From Bacillota bacterium (GTDB taxonomy: Bacteria > Bacillota > Sulfobacillia > JAJZYS01 > JAJYTV01): a stretch of 64,000 nt of DNA. The position numbers were made by a program, and so were the translations under genes. Each line of letters opens with the position of its first letter. Within the stretch, counting starts at the first letter, position 1. Location: contig JAJZAT010000006.1 of assembly GCA_021799275.1 (NCBI GenBank), forward strand, positions 1 to 64,000, given 5' to 3'. The notes beneath the pieces were generated by a model. That model ran no database searches. It had not been told where the DNA came from and saw only the letters and a list, made by a program, of their open reading frames with translations. Of the stretch, positions 26,982 to 35,344 are shown one piece after another.

Positions 26982-27860
26982 ATGCCGGCAGAAATTCTAG
27001 CTCCACTGATCAGCCCGCGCGATGCCAAGGGACGGCTCGATCTCGACGGACTGGCCGCGAACGTCGCGAGACTGGGACCCGATGTGGACGGCTTCCTCGT
27101 TCTCGGGTCATCGGGCGAGTACGTCTATCTTTCGGAGCGGGAGCGCATGGACGCCGTCCGTACGGTGATGGAGGGCGCGGGCGACCGCACGGTATTCGTG
27201 CAGGTCGGGTCGGAGACCACGGAGTCGAGCGCGGCCTTGGCACACGAGGCGATGCAGTATGGCGCCACCGGCCTCCTGGCCGTCACGCCCCATTACTACA
27301 CGCCGCAGCTCAAGGGGCCCGCTCTGCAGGCCTACTATAGGACGATCGGCGCCATCGGGCCGACCTACCTCTACCACATCCCTTCCTACACGGGAATGAC
27401 GCTCGACGTGCGGGAGATCCTCGACATCGCCGCGATTCCCGGGGTCGTCGGCATGAAAGACTCGACGGGCAACCTCGCGCTGCTCACGGAGATTCTCGCG
27501 AGCTGCCCTGCGGGCTTCCGCTACTATGTCGGATCGGGTGGGGCGCTCCTCGCCGCGATGGCCCATGGCGCCGTCGGGACGATAGCGGCACTTGCCAACC
27601 TTGTGCCGGCACAGATGCGCCAGGCCGTCTCGCTGTTCGAAAGAGGGCGGATGGCCGAGGCGGCCGAGGCACAGCGGCCGCTTGCGCGGCTGAACGCCCT
27701 CGTCACGCGCCGGTACGGCATCCCTGGGCTCAAGTACGCGGCCGGCAGGCTCGGCTTTGCGGCGGGCGAGCCCGTGCCGCCGCTCCAGCCCGTGACGTCC
27801 GCGGCCGCCGCCGAAATCGACGCGGCGATCGCCGACCTGAGGGTGCCTGCGGCGGGATGA
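26982..27860 (+). CDS. DapA/NanA-family lyase (dihydrodipicolinate synthase superfamily)
   Basis: A 292-aa class I aldolase. The Schiff-base Lys lies in GVVGMKDSTGN, the catalytic Tyr in YLYHIPSYTG, and the alpha-keto acid site is GSSGEY rather than GTTGE of true DapA. That change, the accessory neighbours and no lysine-pathway genes nearby suggest a sugar-acid, N-acetylneuraminate or 4-hydroxy-2-oxoglutarate type lyase rather than dihydrodipicolinate synthase. Start ATG 26982 after GAGGTGAT. It overlaps the following MFS gene by four bases, so the transporter may handle its substrate or product. Confidence 0.85.
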   Translation: MPAEILAPLISPRDAKGRLDLDGLAANVARLGPDVDGFLVLGSSGEYVYLSERERMDAVRTVMEGAGDRTVFVQVGSETTESSAALAHEAMQYGATGLLAVTPHYYTPQLKGPALQAYYRTIGAIGPTYLYHIPSYTGMTLDVREILDIAAIPGVVGMKDSTGNLALLTEILASCPAGFRYYVGSGGALLAAMAHGAVGTIAALANLVPAQMRQAVSLFERGRMAEAAEAQRPLARLNALVTRRYGIPGLKYAAGRLGFAAGEPVPPLQPVTSAAAAEIDAAIADLRVPAAG

Positions 27861-28993
27861 ACCGGCGTGCACTGCTGAGCCTAAGCTTCGCCCACTTCAC
27901 CGCCGACCTGAACTCGGGCGCCGTTCCGGCTCTCCTGCCGCTCGCGACGACGCTCTTCTCCCTGAACTACAGCGCCGCAGCGCTCGTGATCCTGGTGTCC
28001 AATCTCACCTCGTCCGTGATCCAGCCGCTGTTCGGTGTGCTTGCGGACAGGCGTCCGATGCCTTGGCTGATGCCGTTCGCGCTCGCCCTGGCGGCCATCG
28101 GTACCGCCGCCTACTCTCTCGCAGGCGGCTACGGGTCGTTCGTGGCGCTGGTGGCGCTCACGGGCGTCGGCGTGGCGGCATTCCATCCCGTCGGTGCGTC
28201 GGGAGCCTACTTTGCGGCTGGAGCGAAGCGCGCCTCCGGTATGAGCATCTTCTCCGTCGGGGGCAATGTCGGGTTCGCGTTCGGCCCGCTGCTTGCGGGT
28301 CTGGCCACCCACGCCTTCGGCATGACGGGGGTGCTCTGGTTCCTGGTGCCGGGGGCCGCGGCGGTCATTGTGCTGAGGTTCTTCGCGCCGCGCGAGACCC
28401 AGGTGCGACCTGCCCACGAGATGAAGACGGCGCCGGTGCCGTGGCTGCTGCTCTCGATCCTGGTGCTGGTCGTGGTGTTGCGCAGCACGGCCCAGTACGG
28501 CGTACTGACCTTCTACCCGCTCTACCTGACGCACCTGCACCGGCTGTCGCCCAGCCTCTCAGGGGCCATCCTCTTCTTCTTCCTGATCATGGGTGCCTTT
28601 GGCACCATGGTCGGCGGTCCGCTGTCGGACCGCTTCGGCCGCAGGAGCCTCATGCTCTGGAGCTGGGTCGCGACGACGCCGCTCCTCTACCTGCTGCCAC
28701 GGTTGCCCGGCGTCTGGCAGTTCGTGGACCTGGGCGTCCTGGGGTTCGCGATCGTCGCGACCTTCAGCACGACGGTCGTCCTGGCGCAGGAAATGCTGCC
28801 CGGCCGCCAGGCGGTGGCCTCGTCGCTGACAATCGGCCTCGCGATCGGCCTTGGCGGCGTCGTGATGCTCTGGCTGGGTCAGCTCGCGGACGTGGCCGGC
28901 GTTCGAGAGGTCCTTGGCCTGCTCTGGATCGCCGGTGTCGCCGGCTTCCTCGGATCCCTCCTGCTGCCTCAGCAGGTGCGGATCGCCGACTAG
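27857..28993 (+). CDS. MFS transporter, fosmidomycin-resistance (Fsr) type
   Basis: A 378-aa, 12-helix facilitator. The first helix reads LSFAHFTADLNSGAVPALLP, the Fsr family opening. GVGVAAFHPVGASGAYFA and GNVGFAFGPLLAG are further family blocks, and motif A appears as GPLSDRFGRRSLM between helices 8 and 9. It is translationally coupled (ATGA) to the DapA-family lyase. Substrate unknown; a role in exporting a toxic intermediate or importing a sugar acid is possible. Confidence 0.87.
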   Translation: MNRRALLSLSFAHFTADLNSGAVPALLPLATTLFSLNYSAAALVILVSNLTSSVIQPLFGVLADRRPMPWLMPFALALAAIGTAAYSLAGGYGSFVALVALTGVGVAAFHPVGASGAYFAAGAKRASGMSIFSVGGNVGFAFGPLLAGLATHAFGMTGVLWFLVPGAAAVIVLRFFAPRETQVRPAHEMKTAPVPWLLLSILVLVVVLRSTAQYGVLTFYPLYLTHLHRLSPSLSGAILFFFLIMGAFGTMVGGPLSDRFGRRSLMLWSWVATTPLLYLLPRLPGVWQFVDLGVLGFAIVATFSTTVVLAQEMLPGRQAVASSLTIGLAIGLGGVVMLWLGQLADVAGVREVLGLLWIAGVAGFLGSLLLPQQVRIAD

Positions 28994-29078
28994 CGGCGCA
29001 GGACACCTGCAGCGCTCTGTCGTATTCGGACCGCCAACGTGGCAGGCGCCTTGACCGCGCCGCAAAGGGGGGCCCACG

Positions 29079-30146
29079 TTGGATGTCATGGTGATGGTCG
29101 GGACGGCCAAAGGGCTGTTCCGCTTCAGGTCCCGCGATCGCAGAGGTTGGCGGATGGAAGGGCCGGACTTTCCGCAGACGCCCTGCTACACCGCGGTTTT
29201 GGACCCGCGCAGCGGCGTTCTCCTGGCTGGCGTGAACTCCGAGTTCTACGGTCCGTCCATCCGGCGGTCGCGGGATTTCGGGGCGACCTGGGACGCAGGC
29301 GTTGTACCTGCGTACGGGCCGGACGACGAGGAGCAGGTGACACGGGTCTGGGCCATCGCGCCTGCGGGCGCGGATGAGCCCGGGACGATGTACGCGGGCG
29401 TGGAGGCGAGCGGACTCTTCCGCTCGGACGACGGCGGCGACAGCTGGAGCGAAGTCCAGGCTCTGCGCCGTCACCCGACGCGCGAGCTCTGGGGTCCGGG
29501 GTACGGCGGCAAATGCCTGCACACGGTGCTTCCCGTGGGCCGCGACACCATCTACACGGCTTGCTCGGCCGGCGGCGCTTACCGGTCCACCGATCGCGGC
29601 GAGAGCTTCAGCCCGATCAACGCGGGGATCGAGGCGCGCTTCATGCCCGAGGGGCAGCGTTTCCCCGAAGCCGGCCAGTGCGTGCACAAACTCTCGAACT
29701 GCGCCGCCGAACCGCAGCGCATCTGGATGCAGAACCACGGTGGCGTGTACCGCACGGACGACGGCGGCGACACCTGGCACGAGGTCGGGAGGACTCTGCC
29801 GGGCGACTTCGGCTTCCCGGTGCTGGCACACCCGAGCGACCCCGACACCGCCTACGTCATTCCTTTGCAGGCGGATGGGCAGCGCTGGGCCAAGAATGCG
29901 CTCGGGGTCTGGTCCACGGAGGACGCGGGTGCCACCTGGCGCCCGATCACGGAGGGCCTGCCGGCCGTCTCCTTCGCGAGCGTGCTGCGCGACGGCCTGG
30001 ACCATGACGGCCAGGACCCGCTCGGCCTCTATTTCGGCACGACTTCGGGCAGCGTCTACGCGTCCGCCGACGGCGGCCGGGGCTGGCAGGAGATCGCGGC
30101 GCACCTGCCACGCATCTTCTCGGTGCGCGCGGCCACCTTGGCATGA
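29079..30146 (+). CDS. BNR/sortilin-type beta-propeller (sialidase-like) protein
   Basis: A 355-aa soluble protein made of repeated Asp-box blades: SDDGGDSW, STDRGESF, TDDGGDTW, STEDAGATW and ASADGGRGW. No signal peptide is present, so it is probably cytosolic, unlike secreted sialidases. Catalytic residues of true sialidases are not evident, so 'exo-alpha-sialidase' would be over-annotation. Start TTG 29079 is preceded by AAAGGGGGG. It overlaps the next gene, a ThiS/MoaD-like carrier, by four bases, so the two proteins are likely to work together. Confidence 0.85.
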   Translation: MDVMVMVGTAKGLFRFRSRDRRGWRMEGPDFPQTPCYTAVLDPRSGVLLAGVNSEFYGPSIRRSRDFGATWDAGVVPAYGPDDEEQVTRVWAIAPAGADEPGTMYAGVEASGLFRSDDGGDSWSEVQALRRHPTRELWGPGYGGKCLHTVLPVGRDTIYTACSAGGAYRSTDRGESFSPINAGIEARFMPEGQRFPEAGQCVHKLSNCAAEPQRIWMQNHGGVYRTDDGGDTWHEVGRTLPGDFGFPVLAHPSDPDTAYVIPLQADGQRWAKNALGVWSTEDAGATWRPITEGLPAVSFASVLRDGLDHDGQDPLGLYFGTTSGSVYASADGGRGWQEIAAHLPRIFSVRAATLA

Positions 30147-30418
30147 TCACGCTGCACCTGCCTGACGACCTGGCACGGGAGATCGGCATCGCCCCTCGGT
30201 CGGGGCATGCGGCAAAGGACAGTCTGGGGGAACTCCTGTCGGCGGTCGACGTCGGGAGTAGTGGGCTGCTGCCGAGGATCCTCGAGGCCGACGGGCGGCT
30301 GCGGCCGCACCTGAATCTCTTCATCGGAGAGAACAGGCTCGCGAGGGAGACGGCCATGGCGGCTCCAGTGCGCGACGGCGACGAAGTCTGGCTCTTGCGC
30401 GCGATCTCCGGCGGTTGA
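30143..30418 (+). CDS. ThiS/MoaD-like ubiquitin-fold sulfur carrier (C-terminal Gly-Gly)
   Basis: A 91-aa beta-grasp protein ending in RAISGG. The terminal Gly-Gly is the adenylation and thiocarboxylation site of ThiS, MoaD and archaeal-type small modifiers. Features include ITLHLPDDLA at the start and VRDGDEVWLLRAISGG at the end, typical of MoaD. No E1-like enzyme (ThiF/MoeB) or molybdopterin synthase large subunit is next to it, and moeA lies 22 kb away. Coupled to the propeller gene by ATGA. It may act as a sulfur donor or protein modifier; the target is unknown. Confidence 0.85.
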   Translation: MITLHLPDDLAREIGIAPRSGHAAKDSLGELLSAVDVGSSGLLPRILEADGRLRPHLNLFIGENRLARETAMAAPVRDGDEVWLLRAISGG

Positions 30419-30434
30419 GACTAAGGTGGCGCTT

Positions 30435-30462
30435 GGGCCGCCTGCCATCGGGCGGGCGGCCC
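30435..30462 (+). terminator. Hairpin after ThiS/MoaD-like gene
   Basis: GGGCCGCCTGCC-ATC-GGGCGGGCGGCCC folds into a long GC stem with one imperfection, 17 bp after the stop, followed by AACTCCTTG. Probably a terminator. Confidence 0.6.
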
Positions 30463-30586
30463 AACTCCTTGTCCGAGGGCAGGGTGGCTGCTGCTCGCGG
30501 GCGGCCCCAGCAAGAGCCCATCGCCACCTGCGCACCTGCGGGGCCGCCGCGCTCCCACAGTAGGGCCCACCAGGAGGGAGGACACC

Positions 30587-30742
30587 ATGGCCCGATCCGA
30601 CACCGCCCTCGATCGCGTGATTCTTGCGGCCACGGACAACGATCGGGCGGCGCGCTTCTACGCTGCGGTACTGCGATCGGCGGGCGAGCGCGACCCGTCC
30701 GGCCTGCCGATCTGCCGCCGCGTCTATTCGACGGTCGTGTAG
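30587..30742 (+). CDS. Small ORF (51 aa), possible VOC-like fragment
   Basis: Not in the ORF track. ATG 30587 sits five bases after a very strong ribosome binding site, AGGAGGGAGG, and the frame runs 51 codons to TAG. The segment DRVILAATDNDRAARFYAAV resembles the opening strand and helix of VOC-fold proteins, but the rest of such a domain is missing, so it may be a truncated relic. Its last 19 bases overlap the 3' end of the convergent flavin reductase gene. Expression is plausible; function is unknown. Confidence 0.45.
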   Translation: MARSDTALDRVILAATDNDRAARFYAAVLRSAGERDPSGLPICRRVYSTVV

Positions 30743-31212
30743 CGCGAGCGGAAGTAGACAAGCGGCTGGGCGGCCCTCGGTCCGTCCAGATGCAGGACCC
30801 GCCCGAGGAAGAGGGTGTGGTCCTGCGCCACGACCTCGTCCGTCACCTCGCATTCGAGGTGGCCGATGGCGCCGTCCAGCCACGGCAGGCCGCCAGGGCT
30901 TGGCTGCCAGGCGATGCCTTGGAGCGCCTGCCCCGGGTCCTTGAAGCGCTGGGCGAAATGGACCGAAACGTCCTGCTGCGTCGCCGCCAGGAAGGAGACA
31001 GCGAAGCGCTTCGAGGCGCTGATGATCGCGTGGGAGTCGTTCTCCCGGCCGATCGAGACGAGGACGAGCGGCGGCTCGAGCGAAACGGAGAGGAAGGCGT
31101 TGGCCGTCATGCCGTGCGGACCTTGCGGCCCGGCGCAGCTGATGACGGAAACACCGGTAGCCCAGCTGCCCATGAGCTGATGGAACTCTTGCGGCAAGGA
31201 CGTAGACGGCAC
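30724..31212 (-). CDS. Flavin reductase-like FMN-binding protein
   Basis: A 162-aa split-barrel protein of the flavin reductase domain family, which supplies reduced FMN or FAD to two-component monooxygenases. Recognised are FHQLMGSWATGVSVISC, GMTANAFLSVSLEPPLVLVSI, and the ending LVYFRSRYTTVE. GHLECEVTDEV matches the family's second half. The GTG start at 31212 lacks a good ribosome binding site, so initiation may be a few codons downstream or translation weak. No monooxygenase partner is adjacent. Convergent with the 51-aa ORF. Confidence 0.85.
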   Translation of the reverse strand: MPSTSLPQEFHQLMGSWATGVSVISCAGPQGPHGMTANAFLSVSLEPPLVLVSIGRENDSHAIISASKRFAVSFLAATQQDVSVHFAQRFKDPGQALQGIAWQPSPGGLPWLDGAIGHLECEVTDEVVAQDHTLFLGRVLHLDGPRAAQPLVYFRSRYTTVE

Positions 31213-31364
31213 CCGGCAGAGGCCGGGCTTCTTCCCTTCGTAAGAAAGTGGCGCACGACCAGATGGCTGAGGGACGGTGCGCCAGGTGGCCTACGCTATC
31301 CACCATATGCTATCACCATTGCCGTGTCCGCGTGGTCCGGAATGACCTGAGCGTCGCGAAGTGA

Positions 31365-31403
31365 GATCAAAGCCCCGCCGCGCACCGCGGCGGGGCTTTG
31401 ATC
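31365..31403 (-). terminator. Terminator of the panD-racemase-tetR-SBP operon
   Basis: GATCAAAGCCCCGCCGCG-CAC-CGCGGCGGGGCTTTGATC is a perfect 18-bp stem six bases after the stop of the substrate-binding protein gene. It is symmetric and probably also stops any transcript from the other side. Confidence 0.85.
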
Positions 31404-31409
31404 TAGCCG

Positions 31410-33053
31410 CTACCGTTTGGGCGGGCGCCAGGCGTTCGCGTCCCAGAGCGTTCCCGTGTAGGCGCTAAGGGCCACGTGGGAGAGCTTGGCCGGATTGTAG
31501 GCCGCCTCGGTGGATACGTAGAAGAGCGGCACCATCGGCAGGTCCTGGTAGAGTTGCATCTGCACCTGGCGGTAGTCCCGCGCGCGCAGGGACTGGTTCA
31601 TCTGGTTGAGGGCGTCCTGCGTCCAGGCGTTGACATTTTGGTTCTGGTAGCCCGAGAAGTCGTCACCCTGGTGGTACGGGCTGCCGAGGGTAGAGTTCCA
31701 GATCGCGGCGTCGTCCGGGTCGACGTTGTTCATCAGGCCGAATTCACCGACCTGGTAGGTGCCCTGGGCGAGCATGCCGTTCGGACCGAACAGCGCCTGC
31801 GTCGAGAAATAGACCGGCAGAACGCGGATTCCGGCCTGCGCCTCCTCGCTGCTGACGTACTTCATGATCGCCGCGTGCAGCGGAGTGTGGGTCAGGGAAA
31901 CGTCCAGGATGAGCTCCTGCCCGTTCTTCTGGAAGTAGCCGTCGCTGCCCATCTGCCAGCCGTCCTGCTGCAGGACGGCGCGCGCCCGGGCGATGTTCTG
32001 CTTCACCACAGGCACCTTGGGATTGAAAGCCCAGCTCCACGGTGGCTGGTCCGATGTGGCCACCTGCCAGCGGTCACCCGAGATGCGGGCGGCGATCTGC
32101 TGGCGGTTGAGCGCGAGGTAGAACGCGCGACGGACGGCGAGGTCGCCAGCGATGGGATCGCGCAGGTTGAACGTAAACTGCTCGAAGACCGCACTCGGCA
32201 CGCTCGCGACGACAAGGTGCCGTCCCCGCAAGGTGTGCACCGCGGGGGTGCTGAGGGTGAGGAGATCGGCCAGATCCACCTCATGCTTCTGCAGGGCGGC
32301 GACGAGGTCCGACTGACGGCTGTAGGACGAGACCACGATCTCCTTGAAGGTCGGGCGCGGCCCGTCCTGCCCCGCATAATAGGGGTTCGGCACCAGGACC
32401 ACCTTGGACGCGCCGTACTGGTGCACGGCGTATGGCCCTGTGGACAGCGGGTGGCGGTTGTAGGACTTGTCCGTCGCGATGGTCGCCACGCGGCCGTGCA
32501 GGGCGTGCCAGGGCAGAAGCTCCGAGAACAGGGTTTGCCAGGCCGCGAACGTGCCGTGCATGTGCACCACGGCGGTGAGTCGGCTCGGCGTGTCGATCGC
32601 CGTGATCTGGTTGTAGCCGGCCTGGTAGGCGCCATTGCCCGGTTCCATGATGGCCCGCCAGGTGAAGCGGATGTCCTTCGCGGTCAAGGGTCTCCCGTCC
32701 GACCACCTGAGGCCGCGGCGCAAGCGGTAGACGATGGTCACGTCCGCCTCCGGGCCCGGCGTGCCGTCGATGGTGATGCGGGGAGCGGCGGCAAGAAGGT
32801 CCGGCCGCCAGACGTAGTGCAGGTGACCGCCCGCCGTGGCGGGCCTATAGCTCATCAGGCCGTCCGAGGTGGCGCCGAGGACGTCCGAGGCGGCCTGCGT
32901 GCTGGCCAGCAGGGGATCCAGGCTACCGAAGGAGCCCAGGACGCCCACTTTCAGAACGGACGGCGCTGCGGGCGCCGCGGACGCAGCCTGCACACTCCCG
33001 CCCCAGGTCAGCATGAGGCCGAGGGCGGTCGCGATGACTGCATGGCGCTGCAA
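31410..33053 (-). CDS. Peptide/nickel-type ABC transporter substrate-binding protein
   Basis: A 547-aa family 5 solute-binding protein. A Sec signal (HAVIATALGLMLTWGGSVQA) is followed by the mature domain with LKVGVLGSFGSLDPLLAS, YRLRRGLRWSDGRPLTAKD and HPLSTGPYAVHQY. A C-terminal lobe with LYQDLPMVPLFYVS completes the family. There is no lipobox Cys, so anchoring to the membrane is unclear. Start TTG 33053 follows GGAGG by seven bases. No permease or ATPase genes are nearby, so it is an orphan binding protein. It shares an operon with panD, an enolase-superfamily enzyme and tetR. Confidence 0.88.
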   Translation of the reverse strand: MQRHAVIATALGLMLTWGGSVQAASAAPAAPSVLKVGVLGSFGSLDPLLASTQAASDVLGATSDGLMSYRPATAGGHLHYVWRPDLLAAAPRITIDGTPGPEADVTIVYRLRRGLRWSDGRPLTAKDIRFTWRAIMEPGNGAYQAGYNQITAIDTPSRLTAVVHMHGTFAAWQTLFSELLPWHALHGRVATIATDKSYNRHPLSTGPYAVHQYGASKVVLVPNPYYAGQDGPRPTFKEIVVSSYSRQSDLVAALQKHEVDLADLLTLSTPAVHTLRGRHLVVASVPSAVFEQFTFNLRDPIAGDLAVRRAFYLALNRQQIAARISGDRWQVATSDQPPWSWAFNPKVPVVKQNIARARAVLQQDGWQMGSDGYFQKNGQELILDVSLTHTPLHAAIMKYVSSEEAQAGIRVLPVYFSTQALFGPNGMLAQGTYQVGEFGLMNNVDPDDAAIWNSTLGSPYHQGDDFSGYQNQNVNAWTQDALNQMNQSLRARDYRQVQMQLYQDLPMVPLFYVSTEAAYNPAKLSHVALSAYTGTLWDANAWRPPKR

Positions 33054-33086
33054 CGAAACACCTCCAGGTGGTGGAGTCCATACCAT

Positions 33087-33710
33087 CTATGACGGTTCGG
33101 GTCCGTATTCCTCAACAGCGACCGCCTGTCCACCCACTGCCCACAGAAGGAACCGGCGCACCTCGTCGTCTTCCTGCTCCGCTGCGCTGTCCCGGCGCAG
33201 GCCGTAAACGAGCGCCTCGCGCATCGCGCCCAGCACGAGGCGGGCGCGCAGGGCAGCGTCGCCTGGTGGGATCAGCCCATCCTGTGCGGCTTCGGAGAGG
33301 TCGGTGGCCAGGAGCCCGAGGAGCTCCGCCTCGATCACGTCGAGCCGTTCCTGCACGGCTCTCGTGGCACCGGACGCCTGAAGCAGCACGATCGACGCGA
33401 GATCGCGTCGTCGTCTGAAGCACTGGAGAACGGCCTGCACCGACCGGTCCAGCTTGACGAGCACGCTTGCGGCGCCGCGGCGCCGCTGCTGCACATCCTG
33501 CAGCACCTCGTCGTAGAGCAGGGCGATCAGCTGCGCGAAGCACTGCTCCTTCGAGGGGAAGTAGAGGTAGAACGTGCCGGTGGCCACGCCTGCCCGCCGG
33601 GCGATCGCCGCGACGGTCGCCGCGTGGTAGCCCTGCCGGGCGAAGACGCTGGCCGCGGCGGCGAGGAGCGCCTCCTGGCGGTTCACAGGGCCTTCCCTGG
33701 ATCTCTCCAT
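33087..33710 (-). CDS. TetR/AcrR-family transcriptional regulator
   Basis: A 207-aa one-component regulator. The N-terminal helix-turn-helix is clear: AAASVFARQGYHAATVAAIARRAGVATGTFYLYFPSKEQCF. Residues 60-207 form a variable ligand-binding domain. ATG 33710 directly follows the racemase stop; GTG eight codons later has AGGGAAGG and may be the true start. Position inside the panD-racemase-SBP operon suggests it controls that operon in response to a substrate or product. Confidence 0.88.
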   Translation of the reverse strand: MERSREGPVNRQEALLAAAASVFARQGYHAATVAAIARRAGVATGTFYLYFPSKEQCFAQLIALLYDEVLQDVQQRRRGAASVLVKLDRSVQAVLQCFRRRRDLASIVLLQASGATRAVQERLDVIEAELLGLLATDLSEAAQDGLIPPGDAALRARLVLGAMREALVYGLRRDSAAEQEDDEVRRFLLWAVGGQAVAVEEYGPEPS

Positions 33711-34820
33711 CTAGCGCCGCAGCGTCCAGTGGGCGTGAGCCATCGATCGCACCATGTCCTCGCGTACCTTGTGCCCAAGGCCGGGCCCGTCCGGCACCTG
33801 TATGGTGCCCTTCGGCGACACGATCACTTCGGGTTCGATGATGTCCTCCTGCCAGTAGCGGCTGCTGGCGGCGGTATCGCCAGGCAGGGTGAAGCCGGGC
33901 AAGGTGGTGATCGCGACGTTGTGCAGCCTTCCCACCCCCGACTCCAGCATGCCGCCGCACCAGACGGGCCAGCCCGCCCCTTGGCAGAGGTTGTGGCTTC
34001 TGAGGGACTGCGTGAGTCCCCCGAGCCGCCCGATCTTGATGTTGAGAATGCGTCCCGAGCCCAGAGAGATCGCCTTCCTGAGGTCCTCCGGCCCGTGGAT
34101 GCTCTCGTCGAGGCAGATGGGCGTCTTGAGCTGCCTCTGCAGCGTGGCGTGGTCGATGATGTCGTCGTAGGAGAGGGGCTGCTCGATCATCATGAGGTCG
34201 AGTTCGTCCAGCCGCTGCAGCAGCGGCAGGTCCTCGAGCGTGTAGGCGGAGTTCGCGTCCGCCATCATCGGGATCTGGCCGAACTCCCTGCGCACCGCCT
34301 TGAGCCGATCGTAGTCGACGCCGGGCTTGATCTTGATCTTGAACCGCCTATACCCCTCGCCGAGGAAGCGCTCCACCTGCTTCAGCAGGAGCGCTTCCGT
34401 CGGCTCGATGCCGATCGAGATGCCGACCTCGATCTCCTGCCGCGTGCCGCCCAAGGCGCGGCTGAGCGGCAGCCCGAGCTCCTGCGCGTGGATGTCCCAC
34501 ACAGCGCCTTCGAGGCCGGCCTTGGCCATCTGGTGGCCGCGCACCTGAGCCAGGCGCTCCTGCAGGTCGTCCGGGTGGATGATGGGCGCCTTGAGGGCCC
34601 AGGGAACCAGGTAGTCGTGGAGCACGGACTGCGCCGTCGCGACGGTCTCATAGCAGTAGAAGGGATCGCGGGAGACGGTCACCTCGCCCCAGCCGGTGAA
34701 ATCGTCGGTCTCGGCGCGAACCAGCAGGAACTCCCGGTCGTCCTCGCGACCGAAGCTGGTCTCGAAAGGATGCCGAAGACGCATCCGCAAGGCGAAGATC
34801 TCGACCTGACGCAGTTGCAC
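33711..34820 (-). CDS. menC: o-Succinylbenzoate synthase / N-acylamino acid racemase (enolase superfamily)
   Basis: A 369-aa enolase-superfamily enzyme of the muconate-lactonizing subgroup. Catalytic residues are in place: the KIKIK motif (acid-base Lys), metal ligands in MMADANSAY, MIEQPL and CLDESI, and the second Lys in LNIKIGRLGG. The sequence fits the Gram-positive MenC/NAAAR clade, in which many enzymes have both activities. No other menaquinone genes are near, and the panD and peptide-binding neighbours favour amino-acid racemisation. Start GTG 34820 is chosen because GGAAGGGAG lies upstream; 14 codons are dropped from the track ORF. Confidence 0.85.
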   Translation of the reverse strand: MQLRQVEIFALRMRLRHPFETSFGREDDREFLLVRAETDDFTGWGEVTVSRDPFYCYETVATAQSVLHDYLVPWALKAPIIHPDDLQERLAQVRGHQMAKAGLEGAVWDIHAQELGLPLSRALGGTRQEIEVGISIGIEPTEALLLKQVERFLGEGYRRFKIKIKPGVDYDRLKAVRREFGQIPMMADANSAYTLEDLPLLQRLDELDLMMIEQPLSYDDIIDHATLQRQLKTPICLDESIHGPEDLRKAISLGSGRILNIKIGRLGGLTQSLRSHNLCQGAGWPVWCGGMLESGVGRLHNVAITTLPGFTLPGDTAASSRYWQEDIIEPEVIVSPKGTIQVPDGPGLGHKVREDMVRSMAHAHWTLRR

Positions 34821-34868
34821 GGGTGAAGGCTCCCTTCCAAGCACGGTAAGGGAGACTTCCACTCGTGG

Positions 34869-35234
34869 TCAGGCGTCTCCTGTAGTGCCGACGGGCCGGT
34901 TGGCGCCATCGACGTGGACGATCCGCGGGGCGATTCCCTCGCGTTCTTCCGTGGTGGCGTACGCGAACGCGAGGATGATCACTTCGTCGCCCGGAGCGAA
35001 GTGCCGCGCGGCCGCTCCGTTCGCGCGCACGGTGCCGCTGCCTGCCGGGGCCTCGAGCACGTAGGTCTGCCAACGGGCGCCGTTGGCCATGGAAGTGATC
35101 TGCACCCAGTCGTACTGCCTCAGGTCTGCCGCCGCCATGAGATCGGTGTCCAGCGAGAGGCTCCCCTGGTAGTCGAGGACGGCCTCCGTGACGCGCGCCC
35201 GGTGGATCTTGGAGCGAAGCACTGCGTAAAGCAC
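34869..35234 (-). CDS. panD: Aspartate 1-decarboxylase precursor
   Basis: A 121-aa pyruvoyl enzyme that makes beta-alanine for pantothenate and CoA. It opens with the invariant block LRSKIHRARVTEA and has the self-cleavage site YQGSLSLD, where Ser becomes the pyruvoyl group. The NGARWQTYVLEAPAGSG segment is also typical. Start GTG 35234 follows GGAGGAA. The other pantothenate genes (panB, panC) are not linked; panD instead heads a short operon with the racemase, tetR and a binding protein. Confidence 0.95.
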   Translation of the reverse strand: MLYAVLRSKIHRARVTEAVLDYQGSLSLDTDLMAAADLRQYDWVQITSMANGARWQTYVLEAPAGSGTVRANGAAARHFAPGDEVIILAFAYATTEEREGIAPRIVHVDGANRPVGTTGDA

Positions 35235-35344
35235 CGCCGATTCCTCCCTGGCCGGAGTCGGGCCCGGGGTCAGCATATGCGCTTACTTCCGGGCCTGGTC
35301 TTCCTCGCGGGGAGGTGCCATAGAAACAGGCAGGGGGTAACCGG

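Noticed and set aside
29079-30146. Exo-alpha-sialidase annotation
   Set aside because: Only the Asp-box propeller repeats are present; there is no signal peptide and no recognisable sialidase active-site set.
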